NCBI GenBank assembly: GCA_934648845.1
Contig: CAKUFS010000024.1
Span: forward strand, 1 to 34,477
Source: an uncultured Eggerthellaceae bacterium
Lineage (GTDB): Bacteria > Actinomycetota > Coriobacteriia > Coriobacteriales > Eggerthellaceae
Length of the DNA stretch: 34,477 nucleotides
Reading direction: 5' to 3'
Part shown: positions 8,501 through 17,095 of the stretch, in pieces
Numbering within the stretch: position 1 is the stretch's first letter
Layout: the number at the start of each line of letters is the position of its first letter
The notes under the pieces: model-generated
Told to the model about the DNA's origin: nothing
Databases searched by the model: none
What the model saw: only the letters and a program-made list of their open reading frames with translations
Made by a program: the position numbers and the translations under genes

Positions 8501-9954
8501 CTTGCGCCACGATCAACAGCGCGCTTTGCAGCTTTGATGTTGTTCGCCAGCTCAAGCTCAACCAGGCGCTTCATTACGAACGGCTTGAACAGCTCCAAAG
8601 CCATCTGCGAAGGAAGACCGCACTGATGCAGTTTCAGGGTCGGGCCAACAACAATAACGGAACGACCAGAGTAGTCAACACGCTTACCCAGCAAGTTCTG
8701 ACGGAAACGGCCCTGCTTGCCCTTGAGCATGTCGGATAAGGACTTCAGCGGACGGTTGGAAGGACCAGCCACCGGACGGCCACGACGACCGTTGTCGAAC
8801 AGCGAGTCAACAGCTTCCTGCAGCATGCGCTTCTCGTTGTTCACGATGATTTCGGGCGCACCCAAATCCAGCAAGCGCTTCAAGCGGTTGTTGCGGTTGA
8901 TCACGCGGCGGTACAGGTCGTTCAGGTCGGAAGTCGCAAAACGGCCACCATCCAGCTGAACCATAGGACGAAGATCCGGCGGAATAACCGGGATAACGTC
9001 CAGAATCATGTCGGAAGGTTTGTTGTCAGACTTGATGAACGCATCCACAACTTTCAGGCGCTTGATGGCCTTCGCGCGCTTCTGACCCTTGCCGGTTTCA
9101 ATGATTTCAGCAAGCTCAACAGCGGTTTCTTCCAGGTCAATGGCATTCAGCAGGTCGCGGATAGCCTCGGCACCCATGCCACCGGTGAAGTAATCTTTGT
9201 AGTTCAGGCGCATTTCGCGATACAACGCTTCATCGGAAATGAGCTGCTTAGGCACAATGCGCATAAACTCGTCGAATGCGTCCTTGCGCAGAATCTTGCG
9301 CTCTTCGTATTCGTCGATGATGTCCTGGACCTCTTCTTCCACTTCTTCGGGAAGCATGCGCTCGTCTTCATCAATGTCATCCACGAATTCGTCCTCGTCG
9401 GGCACGTAATCAGTGGACAGACGACGCGTAGACTCGATCAAACGATCGCGCTCCGCATCGAGTTCTTCCAGGTCAGCCGCCAGTTCATCGCGCAGCATCT
9501 CTTCGTCTTCTTCGCGTGCCTCATCATCGACCGAGGTAATGATGGAGCTTGCGAAGTACAGCACCTTCTCCAGCTCTTTCGGCGGGATGTCCAAAAGATA
9601 GCCCATGCGCGAAGGGGAGCCCTTGAAGTACCAAATGTGGCTTACCGGCGTGGCAAGCTCAATGTGGCCCATGCGCTCGCGGCGTACCTTGGAACGGGTC
9701 ACTTCAACGCCGCAGACTTCACACACGATGTTCTTGAAGCGCACGCGCTTGTACTTGCCGCACGAGCACTCCCAGTCCTTCGTGGGGCCGAAGATCTTTT
9801 CGCAGAACAGACCGTCCTTTACCGGCTTCAGGGTGCGGTAGTTGATGGTCTCGGGCTCTTTCACTTCGCCGCGAGACCAGCTGCGCACATCTTCAGCGCT
9901 GGCAACGGAAATGCGAAGGGCATCGAAGTTGTTAACGTCAAATTCAGTTGTCAT
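5530..9954 (-). CDS. rpoC: DNA-directed RNA polymerase subunit beta'
   Basis: 1474 residues. The first zinc site is Cys63, Cys65, Cys78, Cys81. The catalytic magnesium motif NADFDGDQ lies near residue 540, and the second zinc cluster ends in CHAEHGVCQKCYG near 955. An acidic insertion at about 145-220, followed by YFTGGMGAEAIRDLL, is of the actinobacterial type. The start at 9954 lies 2 nt after the rpoB stop, with GGGGAGG about 10 nt upstream inside rpoB. Unusual: after the normal end of beta' there is an extension of about 150 residues containing a helix-hairpin-helix domain (1324-1376) that matches the alpha-subunit C-terminal domain, then an acidic tail. The gene forms an operon with rpoB. 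Confidence 0.99.
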   Translation of the reverse strand: MTTEFDVNNFDALRISVASAEDVRSWSRGEVKEPETINYRTLKPVKDGLFCEKIFGPTKDWECSCGKYKRVRFKNIVCEVCGVEVTRSKVRRERMGHIELATPVSHIWYFKGSPSRMGYLLDIPPKELEKVLYFASSIITSVDDEAREEDEEMLRDELAADLEELDAERDRLIESTRRLSTDYVPDEDEFVDDIDEDERMLPEEVEEEVQDIIDEYEERKILRKDAFDEFMRIVPKQLISDEALYREMRLNYKDYFTGGMGAEAIRDLLNAIDLEETAVELAEIIETGKGQKRAKAIKRLKVVDAFIKSDNKPSDMILDVIPVIPPDLRPMVQLDGGRFATSDLNDLYRRVINRNNRLKRLLDLGAPEIIVNNEKRMLQEAVDSLFDNGRRGRPVAGPSNRPLKSLSDMLKGKQGRFRQNLLGKRVDYSGRSVIVVGPTLKLHQCGLPSQMALELFKPFVMKRLVELELANNIKAAKRAVDRGASFVWDVLEEVITEHPVLLNRAPTLHRLGIQAFEPVLVEGKALKLHPLVCTAFNADFDGDQMAVHVPLGVEAQAEARVLMLSANNIKSPAHGHPLTVPTQDMIIGLYYLTAARDGFPGEGRVFIDLDDAYNTYEARADLDLQAKIIVRLPKDTTVATAHKQYEYHKAGDRIETTVGRIVFNRILPDDFEFLNYGMDKSQVTTLVEEVCNRYPLADVPAILDGLKAAGFHYATRAGVTVSVYDATIPPAKVQILADADEQVANIEEEYEMGLMSDEERRKQVISVWETTTDVVGNAMNDNFDRFNPIYMMAHSGARGNMKQIRQLAGMRGLMADPKGEYIEIPIKANFREGLSVLEYFTSTHGARKGLADTALRTADSGYLTRRLVDVAQDVIIREHDCGTSDGVDYELRDTKGKADSNLVGRAVIDDVYAKDGSLIIAAGDFISSVDQVNKMIDAGLDSVMVRTIMTCHAEHGVCQKCYGWDLATARPVSIGTAVGIIAAQSIGEPGTQLTMRTFHTGGVAGGDITGGLPRVQELFEARKPKGLAVLAEISGTMQVTGDKQTKTITIHDQEGNFREYVVPARAQLMQGLNDGDQVTIGQQITRGSVNPHDLLRLTDPNTTLRYIVTQVQDVYVSQGVEINDKHIEVIARQMLRKIVVQEAGDSDLMPGRQMNRFEFQHIADQLIAEGKQPPVGQPLLLGITKASLATDSWVSAASFQETTKVLTDAAMEGKTDNLMGLKENVVMGKPIPAGTGLLRYRKAGLTYKGVPVTKEEGNQLPDYAPALLTEIEELLPKQEEWSVDDDGYLTPGSGLSSFLNGYGTYGHRIQLSDEDARLYIFDDLGVSQRWANKFSEAGIETVADLVGKTEDDLLRIEGIGSKAIEELEEGLKAHDLMYVIENDLAASKDDMSQLLDMVFSPDDTILLGGDTLPSYNMDDEDMLGEALPPRTYRRNPEELDALLGGLSGLGSMGFDITDEESENAKNDEENQDEE
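5827..5985 (-). other. Alpha-CTD-like domain encoded at the 3' end of rpoC
   Basis: RpoC residues 1324-1376. The order of conserved positions follows the RNA polymerase alpha C-terminal domain: SQRWAN (alpha: SVRSxN), then AGIETVADLV, KTEDDLLRIEGIG, and SKAIEELEEGL. Arg1329, Asn1332 and Lys1362 line up with E. coli alpha Arg265, Asn268 and Lys298, the residues that contact UP-element DNA. The match is by eye. Confidence 0.7.
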
Positions 9955-9956
9955 GT

Positions 9957-12900
9957 TTACAGCTCCTCCCCTTCACCGATAAGGTCGTTCACATCGTTGC
10001 CGATGTTCAAATCGCCCATAAGTTCATCCAATCCAGCAGCGATATCGTCAATCGCGCTTTCTTCTTCTTTTTCCGCCTTCTTTGCATCAGCGGTCAGCGT
10101 GTCCAGAATCTGCTGGTCATCGCCGTCTTCGTGGCGACCCTGCGCCTCGAAGAGATCCTTGCCTTCGCCCTTGAGCTCAACGTTGAGGCACAGTGCCTGC
10201 ATTTCCTTGATAAGAACCTTGAAGGACTCGGGCACTTCGGCGTCAGGCAGATTCTCGCCCTTGACAATAGCCTCGTAAGACTTCACGCGGCCGGCGGTGT
10301 CGTCGGACTTGATGGTCAAAATCTCCTGCAGCACGTTCGATGCGCCGTAAGCGTACAGCGCCCAAACTTCCATTTCGCCGAAGCGCTGGCCACCGAATTG
10401 CGCCTTGCCGCCCAAAGGCTGCTGCGTAATCAAGCTGTAAGGGCCTGTCGAACGAGCATGGATCTTGTCATCAACCAAGTGGCCCAACTTCAAAATGTAG
10501 GTCTGGCCAACGGTAATGGGCTCGCGGAACTTCTCGCCCGTGCGGCCATCAAACAGCCATGTCTTGCCCGTGTGGGACAGCTGCGGCACGAATTCGTCAC
10601 GCGCCTTGTCGCCGTACTTCGCGTGGTTGATGTTGATCAGGTTGCGGTTTGCGGCCTCGATGCATGCGGAAATCTCCTGCTCGGTAGCGCCGTCGAACAC
10701 CGGCGTTGCCGTGTACATGGGGCCTTCCACCGGCTCGGTGGACTCGGGATCATCCGACCAACCCCACTTAGCAGCCCAGCCCAGGTGGTTCTCAAGCAGC
10801 TGGCCCACGTTCATACGAGAAGGAACGCCCAGCGGGTTCAAAATAACGTCAATCGGCGTACCATCGGCCAAGTAAGGCATGTCCTCAATCGGCAGGATGC
10901 GGGAAATAACACCCTTGTTACCGTGACGACCAGACAGTTTGTCGCCCTGCTGGATCTTACGCTTCTGAGCCACGAACACACGCACGAGCTCGTTTACGCC
11001 CGGCGCCAGATCGTCGCCCTTGCTGCGGGACTGACGGTAAATGCCAATAACGCGACCGCCGGAGCCGTGAGGCACCTTCAGCGAGGTGTCGCGGACTTCG
11101 CGAGCCTTCTCACCGAAGATGGCGCGCAGCAGGCGCTCTTCAGCAGTGAGTTCGGTTTCGCCCTTCGGGGTGACTTTGCCTACCAGAACATCGCCCGGGT
11201 GCACTTCGGCGCCAATGCGAATGATGCCATCGGCGTCCAGGTTCATGGTCATATCATCGCCCACATTGGGGATTTCACGGGTGATTTCCTCGGCGCCCAG
11301 CTTGGTATCGCGTGCGTCAAGTTCGTACTCGTGGATATGGATAGACGTCAGCAGGTCCTCGGACACAACGCGCTCGGACAAGATGATAGCGTCTTCGTAG
11401 TTGTAGCCTTCCCATGGCATGTAGGCAATCATGAGGTTCTGACCCAGGGCCAGCTCAGCGCCATCGCAGCTGGGGCCATCAGCCAAAACGTCGCCCGCGG
11501 CAACAATGTCGCCCTTGCGAACGATGGGCTTGTGATTGATGCAGCCGCTCTGGTTGGAGCGCTGGAACTTCGGAATAACGTATTCGTCGTATTCGCCATC
11601 GTCGGTCAGGATGGTGATGGTCATGCCGTCCACATAATCGACAACGCCGGGATTCTGGGCGACCAGGATTTCGCCCGAGTCAACGGCAATGCGATGCTCT
11701 ATACCCGTACCAACCAGCGGTGCGGACGGACGCAGCAGCGGCACAGCCTGACGCTGCATGTTGGAGCCCATCAGAGCGCGGTTTGCGTCGTCGTGCTCCA
11801 AGAAGGGAATCAGCGACGTTGCAACCGAAGTCATCTGACGAGGAGAAACGTCCATGTAGTCCACCTGGCTGGGGGAAACTTCGGCCGGGTCGCCGAACTC
11901 GCCAGAGGAATTCTTGGTACGGCACAAAACCTTGGCCGCAGGAACGAACGTGCCATTTGCGTCCACGGAGCCGAACACGCGCGTCTCGGGGTCAAACTCA
12001 GCGTTTGCCTGCGCAATGGTATGATTTTCTTCTTCGTCGGCAGTCAGGTAGTCAACGTCGTCGGTCACCTTGCCGTCAACCACGCGACGATACGGGGTCT
12101 CAATGAAGCCGTAGGGATTCACGCGAGCGTACGTTGCCAGCGAGCCAATCAGGCCGATGTTCGGGCCTTCAGGGGTCTCAATGGGGCACATACGGCCGTA
12201 GTGAGAAGTATGAACGTCGCGAACTTCGAAACCTGCGCGCTCACGCGACAGACCGCCCGGGCCCAAAGCGGACAAGCGACGCTTGTGCGTAATGCCAGCA
12301 GCGGGGTTTGCCTGATCCATGAACTGGGACAACTGCGAGGAGCCGAAGAATTCCTTGATGGAGGCCACCACAGGGCGGATGTTCACCAGGGACTGCGGCG
12401 TGATTTCGCTGGCTTCCTGGGTGTTCATGCGCTCGCGGGCGTTGCGCTCCATGCGGGTCAGGCCAATGCGGAACTGGTTCTGAATCAGCTCGCCCACCGT
12501 GCGGATGCGGCGGTTGCCGAAGTGGTCGATGTCATCGGTGGTAACGCCTTCTGCGCCCTCATGCAGTGCCACGATGTACTGCATGGACTTCACGATGTCC
12601 TCTTCGGTCAGCGTGGAGGCATCGAACTCAGGGTCAAAGCCCAGCTTCTTATTGATCTTGTAACGGCCAACTTTCGCCAGGTCATAGCGCTGCGGGCTGA
12701 AGAACAGGCCTTCCAGCGTTGCGCGTGCGGAGTCGATGGTGGGCGGCTCGCCGGGACGATAGCGCTTGTACAGCTCGATAAGCGCTTCTTCCTTCGTGGT
12801 GGCGGGGTCGCGGTCAAGCGTGCGCAGCACCATTTCGTTGGCGCCCAACAGCTCGATGATTTCGTCGCGCGTTTCAGCAACGCCCAAGGCGCGCAGCAAC

Positions 12901-13466
12901 AGCGTTGCCGGCTGCTTGCGCTTGCGATCGATACGTACGGAAAGCACGTCGCGCTTGTCTGTTTCAAATTCCAACCAAGCACCGCGGCTCGGAATTACCT
13001 TAGCGTTGTAGATGAGCTTGTCGGACGTCTTGTCGCGCTCGGACGAGAAGTACACGCCCGGGCTACGCACCAACTGAGAAACAACAACACGCTCGGTGCC
13101 GTTGATGATGAAGGTGCCGCGACGAGTCATCTGAGGGAAATCACCCATAAAGACGTTCTGCTCTTTGACTTCGCCCGTCTCAAGATTGATGAAGCGCACG
13201 TCTACAAACAAAGGAGCCTGATAGGAAACGTCCTTCTCCTTGCATTCGTCAACGCCGTGCTTCGGTTCGCCAAAGTGATGTGCGCCAAATTCAACGCGAA
13301 GAGTCTTAGCATTGTTCTCGATGGGAGCCACGTCAGCAAAAGCCTGCTGAATGCCTTCCGTCTTGAACCACTCAAAGCTCTCCGTTTGGATTGCGATCAG
13401 ATTCGGGACATCCATAACGTCGGGAATCTTCGCAAAGCTTCTGCGGGTTCTATAATTCCTGGTCAC
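9957..13466 (-). CDS. rpoB: DNA-directed RNA polymerase subunit beta
   Basis: 1169 residues from a GTG at 13466, preceded by AAGGAAGG about 9 nt upstream. This gives the expected N-terminus (TRNYRTRRSFAKIPDVMDVP). Upstream in-frame codons run through the promoter and are not coding. The rifampicin region near residues 375-405 reads SQLSQFMDQANP, then THKRRLSALGPGGL, so the Asp, His and Ser positions usually changed in resistance are wild type. HGNKGVISRILPIEDMPYL and the C-terminal GGKAQFGGQRFGEMEVWALYAYGA segment (split for length) are classic beta motifs. It forms the polymerase core with beta' from the gene 2 nt downstream. Confidence 0.99.
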   Translation of the reverse strand: MTRNYRTRRSFAKIPDVMDVPNLIAIQTESFEWFKTEGIQQAFADVAPIENNAKTLRVEFGAHHFGEPKHGVDECKEKDVSYQAPLFVDVRFINLETGEVKEQNVFMGDFPQMTRRGTFIINGTERVVVSQLVRSPGVYFSSERDKTSDKLIYNAKVIPSRGAWLEFETDKRDVLSVRIDRKRKQPATLLLRALGVAETRDEIIELLGANEMVLRTLDRDPATTKEEALIELYKRYRPGEPPTIDSARATLEGLFFSPQRYDLAKVGRYKINKKLGFDPEFDASTLTEEDIVKSMQYIVALHEGAEGVTTDDIDHFGNRRIRTVGELIQNQFRIGLTRMERNARERMNTQEASEITPQSLVNIRPVVASIKEFFGSSQLSQFMDQANPAAGITHKRRLSALGPGGLSRERAGFEVRDVHTSHYGRMCPIETPEGPNIGLIGSLATYARVNPYGFIETPYRRVVDGKVTDDVDYLTADEEENHTIAQANAEFDPETRVFGSVDANGTFVPAAKVLCRTKNSSGEFGDPAEVSPSQVDYMDVSPRQMTSVATSLIPFLEHDDANRALMGSNMQRQAVPLLRPSAPLVGTGIEHRIAVDSGEILVAQNPGVVDYVDGMTITILTDDGEYDEYVIPKFQRSNQSGCINHKPIVRKGDIVAAGDVLADGPSCDGAELALGQNLMIAYMPWEGYNYEDAIILSERVVSEDLLTSIHIHEYELDARDTKLGAEEITREIPNVGDDMTMNLDADGIIRIGAEVHPGDVLVGKVTPKGETELTAEERLLRAIFGEKAREVRDTSLKVPHGSGGRVIGIYRQSRSKGDDLAPGVNELVRVFVAQKRKIQQGDKLSGRHGNKGVISRILPIEDMPYLADGTPIDVILNPLGVPSRMNVGQLLENHLGWAAKWGWSDDPESTEPVEGPMYTATPVFDGATEQEISACIEAANRNLININHAKYGDKARDEFVPQLSHTGKTWLFDGRTGEKFREPITVGQTYILKLGHLVDDKIHARSTGPYSLITQQPLGGKAQFGGQRFGEMEVWALYAYGASNVLQEILTIKSDDTAGRVKSYEAIVKGENLPDAEVPESFKVLIKEMQALCLNVELKGEGKDLFEAQGRHEDGDDQQILDTLTADAKKAEKEEESAIDDIAAGLDELMGDLNIGNDVNDLIGEGEEL

Positions 13467-13544
13467 AGTGCTTTTTCCTTCCTTGTTTCCGCGGGGTTCC
13501 CCACCCCTTGAAACATCGGGTTTGGTAAAAATACGCGATTGCTC

Positions 13545-13573
13545 ATAATACGCGCAATAAAACACCAGGTCAA
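13545..13573 (-). promoter_or_regulatory. Promoter of rpoB-rpoC
   Basis: Minus strand: -35 TTGACC (13568-13573), 17-bp spacer, -10 TATTAT (13545-13550). Each box differs from consensus by one base. The predicted leader is about 70 nt. Confidence 0.8.
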
Positions 13574-13643
13574 GAAAAATTTTTACGAGTAGTGAAGTTT
13601 TTGTGGGTTTTCCGCGCAAAGACGGGCAGTGACGAACGTGACA

Positions 13644-13685
13644 GCTGTTGCGTCGGACTACCGAGCGGCAAACCGATGCAACAGC
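13644..13685 (-). terminator. Hairpin after the luxR gene, before the rpoB promoter
   Basis: GCTGTTGC pairs with GCAACAGC, extended by TCGG/CCGA with a one-base bulge. There is no U run, so it may be a weak or factor-assisted terminator, or a stability hairpin. Confidence 0.4.
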
Positions 13686-13707
13686 CGCTACGGGCGGCAG
13701 GGTACGA

Positions 13708-15471
13708 CTATTCCGTTTGCTGCAGAGACTGCTCTTCCGCCATAAGATCAAGCAGTTCCTGCTTGGAGTGCACGCCTACTTTTACATATACCTTGCGGAT
13801 ATAGCTTTTCACCGTGTTTTCAGACAAGAAGAGTTTCTGACCAATGGATGCGCGGCTGTACCCCATGGCAAGATAGCGCACCATTTGCGTCTCGCGCTCG
13901 GTCAGGACAAAACGCTGGCTGAGAAGTTGCCAGGGTGCCTCTGTTGCATGCGCGTCAAGAGCGGCGGCGGCGAGTACCTCTCCTGCACACGCGTCAAGAG
14001 CGGCAGCTTCGGTGGCAGCATCAACAGCGACGGCGGCTTCCTCACCGGCACCAGCGGCGCTCCGCGCTTCTTCGCCGGCATTTTTATCCATCGTTGACCC
14101 ATAAGAAAAGCCCAGCTCACGAAAAAGAAAGAGGGCGCTTTCCTGCTTGCGGGAAAGCAGCAGCGCCATGCCCGCAATAAGCACCACCATAACCACCGCG
14201 CCCACAAGCGTAAGCGCAATCTGGTTGTCAAGAACGGAGCCTGCCTGGAAAACCAGCAATCGACCCAGCTCGCGCGGAAGAAGATGCGAAATCCACACGG
14301 TGCCGAACACGATATAGGGGCTCGCCGAGCTGTGCCGCGAAAAATCGTAAGTGCAATACCACAGCACGCCAACGCCGAAAGAGTTACCCGCCGTAATAAG
14401 CGTTGCACCCCAAACGACGTCTTCGTTGACGCTGGTGATGATAAGAGCGATTCCTACTGCCACCAGCGCGCATACCGCACCCCAAACAAGAAACAAAGAA
14501 AGCCTGTGCCCGCGAATCAGCACCCACCAGCAAAGCGCCAAGCACAACGCAAGCACCAGCCCGTGGTGAAGCGCCTGAAAACCTACGCTTAACGGAATAG
14601 AAGTTCCCTCGGGAAAACCACGGGCAACGCCCATTGCAAAGTTGATAAGGCACACGCCTGTCAAGAGCGCTACCAGGGTTTTTTTATTCAGAGCGTCGTT
14701 TTCACGCCCAACAGGAGCAACGGCCAAGCTTGCCGGACGTTTTTCCAGCAACGCCAAAGCCCGATGCGCGGAAAGATACGATGCCAGCGGCAACGCCATA
14801 CACAAGGCATATGCAGTTGCAGCACCGAAAACGCCCAGCGCAAAGCCCAAAACGGCGGAAAGCCCCAGGCCAAGGAACGTGTACAGCAGCGCTTCGCCTG
14901 GCCCAAAACCCCTATAAACTCGTATCCACACAGCCGCGCCCCACGAAATGCCCATGCTGCCCAAAAGCGAAGCAACCAGGGAAAGAGGCACTTGGGGAAG
15001 AACCGGCTGCATGTAATATAAAAGCGCGGCAGCAGTCATGAGTATCACCGAAGCTATATCCAGCATGTGCTCAGTTTTCTCCGAGAAACGCCGTTGTTTG
15101 CACGCCAGAATAAGCATTAGCATCACAGCAACGCGGCACAACGTTCCCATAATGGTAAGCGCGCCGGAATCGGTTGCCAGATAGCGGTCGTACATGCAGC
15201 ACTCAATCCACACGCGTAGCGTGGCAAGGCCTAAAAAGATGACGGAGAAACGGGGAACGAACTCCCGCAGAAGCGATTGCCATGAATCCGTCCGCAAAGC
15301 GGAAGACGCCGAGTCTTCCCCAGCAGCACCGGCAACGCCCGAAACGCTCGCGGGACACGCAGAGACACCGCCCGAAACACCCGCGAAATCCCTAATACGA
15401 CCAGCAGGTTCGTGCTCTGGCACAAGTTCATGCCCGGTAGAAAAAGGCTCTTTCCAGGCAAGTTCTTGCAC
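13708..15471 (-). CDS. Membrane-bound LuxR-family transcriptional regulator
   Basis: 587 residues. About twelve hydrophobic helices fill residues 72-455, like a transporter fold. They are followed by an Ala/Glu-rich linker (about 465-513) and a LuxR/GerE helix-turn-helix at 523-577, with LTERETQMVRYLAMGYS, SENTVKSYIRKVYVKVGVHS. It has no receiver or PAS domain; the membrane part is presumably the sensor. Such proteins are expanded in Eggerthellaceae and often lie beside reductase genes. Here it follows the cytochrome/flavoprotein pair on the same strand, across a terminator, so control of that pair is likely (inference). The start is the GTG at 15471 with AAAGGAA 6 nt upstream. The low-complexity linker DNA contains imperfect GCGTCAAGAGCGGC repeats. 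Confidence 0.88.
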   Translation of the reverse strand: MQELAWKEPFSTGHELVPEHEPAGRIRDFAGVSGGVSACPASVSGVAGAAGEDSASSALRTDSWQSLLREFVPRFSVIFLGLATLRVWIECCMYDRYLATDSGALTIMGTLCRVAVMLMLILACKQRRFSEKTEHMLDIASVILMTAAALLYYMQPVLPQVPLSLVASLLGSMGISWGAAVWIRVYRGFGPGEALLYTFLGLGLSAVLGFALGVFGAATAYALCMALPLASYLSAHRALALLEKRPASLAVAPVGRENDALNKKTLVALLTGVCLINFAMGVARGFPEGTSIPLSVGFQALHHGLVLALCLALCWWVLIRGHRLSLFLVWGAVCALVAVGIALIITSVNEDVVWGATLITAGNSFGVGVLWYCTYDFSRHSSASPYIVFGTVWISHLLPRELGRLLVFQAGSVLDNQIALTLVGAVVMVVLIAGMALLLSRKQESALFLFRELGFSYGSTMDKNAGEEARSAAGAGEEAAVAVDAATEAAALDACAGEVLAAAALDAHATEAPWQLLSQRFVLTERETQMVRYLAMGYSRASIGQKLFLSENTVKSYIRKVYVKVGVHSKQELLDLMAEEQSLQQTE

Positions 15472-15540
15472 GCAGCGTTCCTTTCAGTCAGGTGTTCCAC
15501 ACGGCGTACAATAACCGCCTGAACGCTCGCATTGTAGCAT

Positions 15541-15586
15541 AAAAAAGAAGGAAGGCAGACCTGCATGTCCGCAAGGCCCGCCTTCT
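15541..15586 (-). terminator. Intrinsic terminator of the cytochrome-flavoprotein operon
   Basis: Minus strand: GAAGGC...GCCTTC stem with inner GC pairs, followed by CTTCTTTTTT. It lies 35 bp after the flavoprotein stop and separates it from luxR. Confidence 0.75.
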
Positions 15587-15619
15587 CAAAGAGACAAGAA
15601 AAAGGAAAGAGGAGAATTG

Positions 15620-17092
15620 TTATTGCAGGTACGCCAGAGCGCTGTTGGACGCGGTTAAGCCGTTCACGTTGATGTCGCACACAGCGTTTCCACCCAAACG
15701 GTTACCGCCGTGGGTACCGCCGGTCACTTCGCCTGCTGCGAACAAACCAGGAATGGGCTGGCCGTCTTTGTCCAGCACTTCCATATTGGTGTTCACGCGC
15801 AAACCGCCCATGGTGTGATGGATGCCCGGGGCAACTTTCACGGCATAGAACGGGGCACTCTCCAGCGGACAATTCGCCTTCACACGACCCAGCGGATCTT
15901 CCACACCGTTCGCAATGTTATCGTTGTAGGACTTCACGGTGTCCACGAAAGCGTCCACCGGAACGTCCATTTTCGCGCCCAGTTCCTCGAACGTGTTGGC
16001 CACCTGAATGATTTTGCGGGCTACGAACTTCTCTTCAATGGATGTGTTGTGCTCGTATACTGTGTGGTCGAACACCGCCCAGGCGAACTTGCCCGGCTGG
16101 TCCCATTCGCTGTAGGAAACCACGTCGCGGGTGCGCAGCTCGTTGCCAAAACGCACACCATTGGCGTTGACAAGAATAGCGCCATCGCCGCGGATGCCTT
16201 CGGAAAGCAGGGTTGCGGTGGTCTGTTCAACGGTAGGATGCACCTGAATTTCGCCGATATCCACCAGGTCTGCGCCTGCAGCCTGGGAAAACACGATGCC
16301 ATCACCTTGAGCGCCCGGCTGATTGGTGGTTACGGCATCCAGCAGCTCGGGACGGTACTGAGCCAGCATCTCGTGGTTGGCACCAAAGCCGCCCGTGGCG
16401 ACAATAACAGCCTTGCACTTGTATTCAATGTCCAAGTCCTGGGGATTGCTAGCTAAAACGCCAACTACCTTGCCGTCTTCCATGATAAGCTGCTTCACTT
16501 TGGTGTTGCATACGGCGCTCACGCCCGCATCACGGCACTGCTCGGACATGCCCTTCACAATGTAGCGACCAACAGCTTCGCCGGTTTCGGGACGATGAAT
16601 GCGCTTTACCGAGGCGCCACCAGAAGTAGAAAGCTTGCTAAGCACAATACCGCGCTGACCCAGCCACTCAATAGCCGCATTGGAATTGGCGCACATGTGG
16701 CGAATGAGGTCCAAGTCGCCCTTCTCGTGGCCGCCCGTGTAGGTGTCGGAAACCATCAGGTCAACACTGTCCTGAATGCCAGCCGCTTCCTGATACTTCG
16801 TGCAGCAAGCGTTCATGCCGCCTTCCGCGAAGCACGTGTTGCCACCTGCAACAGGCATCTTCTCCAGCAGCAGCACTTTTGCGCCTTGCTCCACAGCATT
16901 GATGGTTGCCGCCATGCCAGCGCCGCCCGCACCAATAACCACAATGTCGAAGCTGCCGCCGTCAATCTTGGCCTTGTCCTTCTCGGCATCGATAGAGCGC
17001 GGAGAACAGCCAGTCAGTGCGGCACCTGCACCAACAGCACCCAGCGCTACCAGGCTGGACAGAAAGCCTCGACGAGACATTGACTCTTTCAT
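15620..17092 (-). CDS. Tat-exported FAD-dependent fumarate-reductase-like flavoprotein
   Basis: 490 residues. The N-terminus has a Tat motif (SRRGFLSS) and ends in a lipobox (ALTGC), so it is probably an exported lipoprotein. FAD binding: DIVVIGAGGAGMAATINA and GGNTCFAEGGMNA. Active-site positions of flavocytochrome c fumarate reductases are kept: His in IQVHPT, Arg in GNELRTRD, His in HHTMGGL, Arg in GGNRLGGNA. It therefore likely reduces a carbon-carbon double bond of a carboxylate-type acceptor, but the substrate cannot be read from sequence; fumarate, urocanate and plant or drug enoates are all possible in this family. The start at 17092 has AAGGAGG 8 nt upstream. It lies 3 nt after the cytochrome gene, its probable electron donor. 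It resembles the Cgr1/Cgr2 arrangement of Eggerthella. Confidence 0.93.
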   Translation of the reverse strand: MKESMSRRGFLSSLVALGAVGAGAALTGCSPRSIDAEKDKAKIDGGSFDIVVIGAGGAGMAATINAVEQGAKVLLLEKMPVAGGNTCFAEGGMNACCTKYQEAAGIQDSVDLMVSDTYTGGHEKGDLDLIRHMCANSNAAIEWLGQRGIVLSKLSTSGGASVKRIHRPETGEAVGRYIVKGMSEQCRDAGVSAVCNTKVKQLIMEDGKVVGVLASNPQDLDIEYKCKAVIVATGGFGANHEMLAQYRPELLDAVTTNQPGAQGDGIVFSQAAGADLVDIGEIQVHPTVEQTTATLLSEGIRGDGAILVNANGVRFGNELRTRDVVSYSEWDQPGKFAWAVFDHTVYEHNTSIEEKFVARKIIQVANTFEELGAKMDVPVDAFVDTVKSYNDNIANGVEDPLGRVKANCPLESAPFYAVKVAPGIHHTMGGLRVNTNMEVLDKDGQPIPGLFAAGEVTGGTHGGNRLGGNAVCDINVNGLTASNSALAYLQ

Positions 17093-17095
17093 GGT

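Noticed and set aside
5542..13511. Very long open frames on the plus strand opposite rpoC and rpoB (about 1065 and 1187 codons)
   Set aside because: They mirror the codon bias of the true genes, give low-complexity His/Arg/Val-rich products without any family signature, and lack ribosome sites. The minus-strand polymerase genes are certain.
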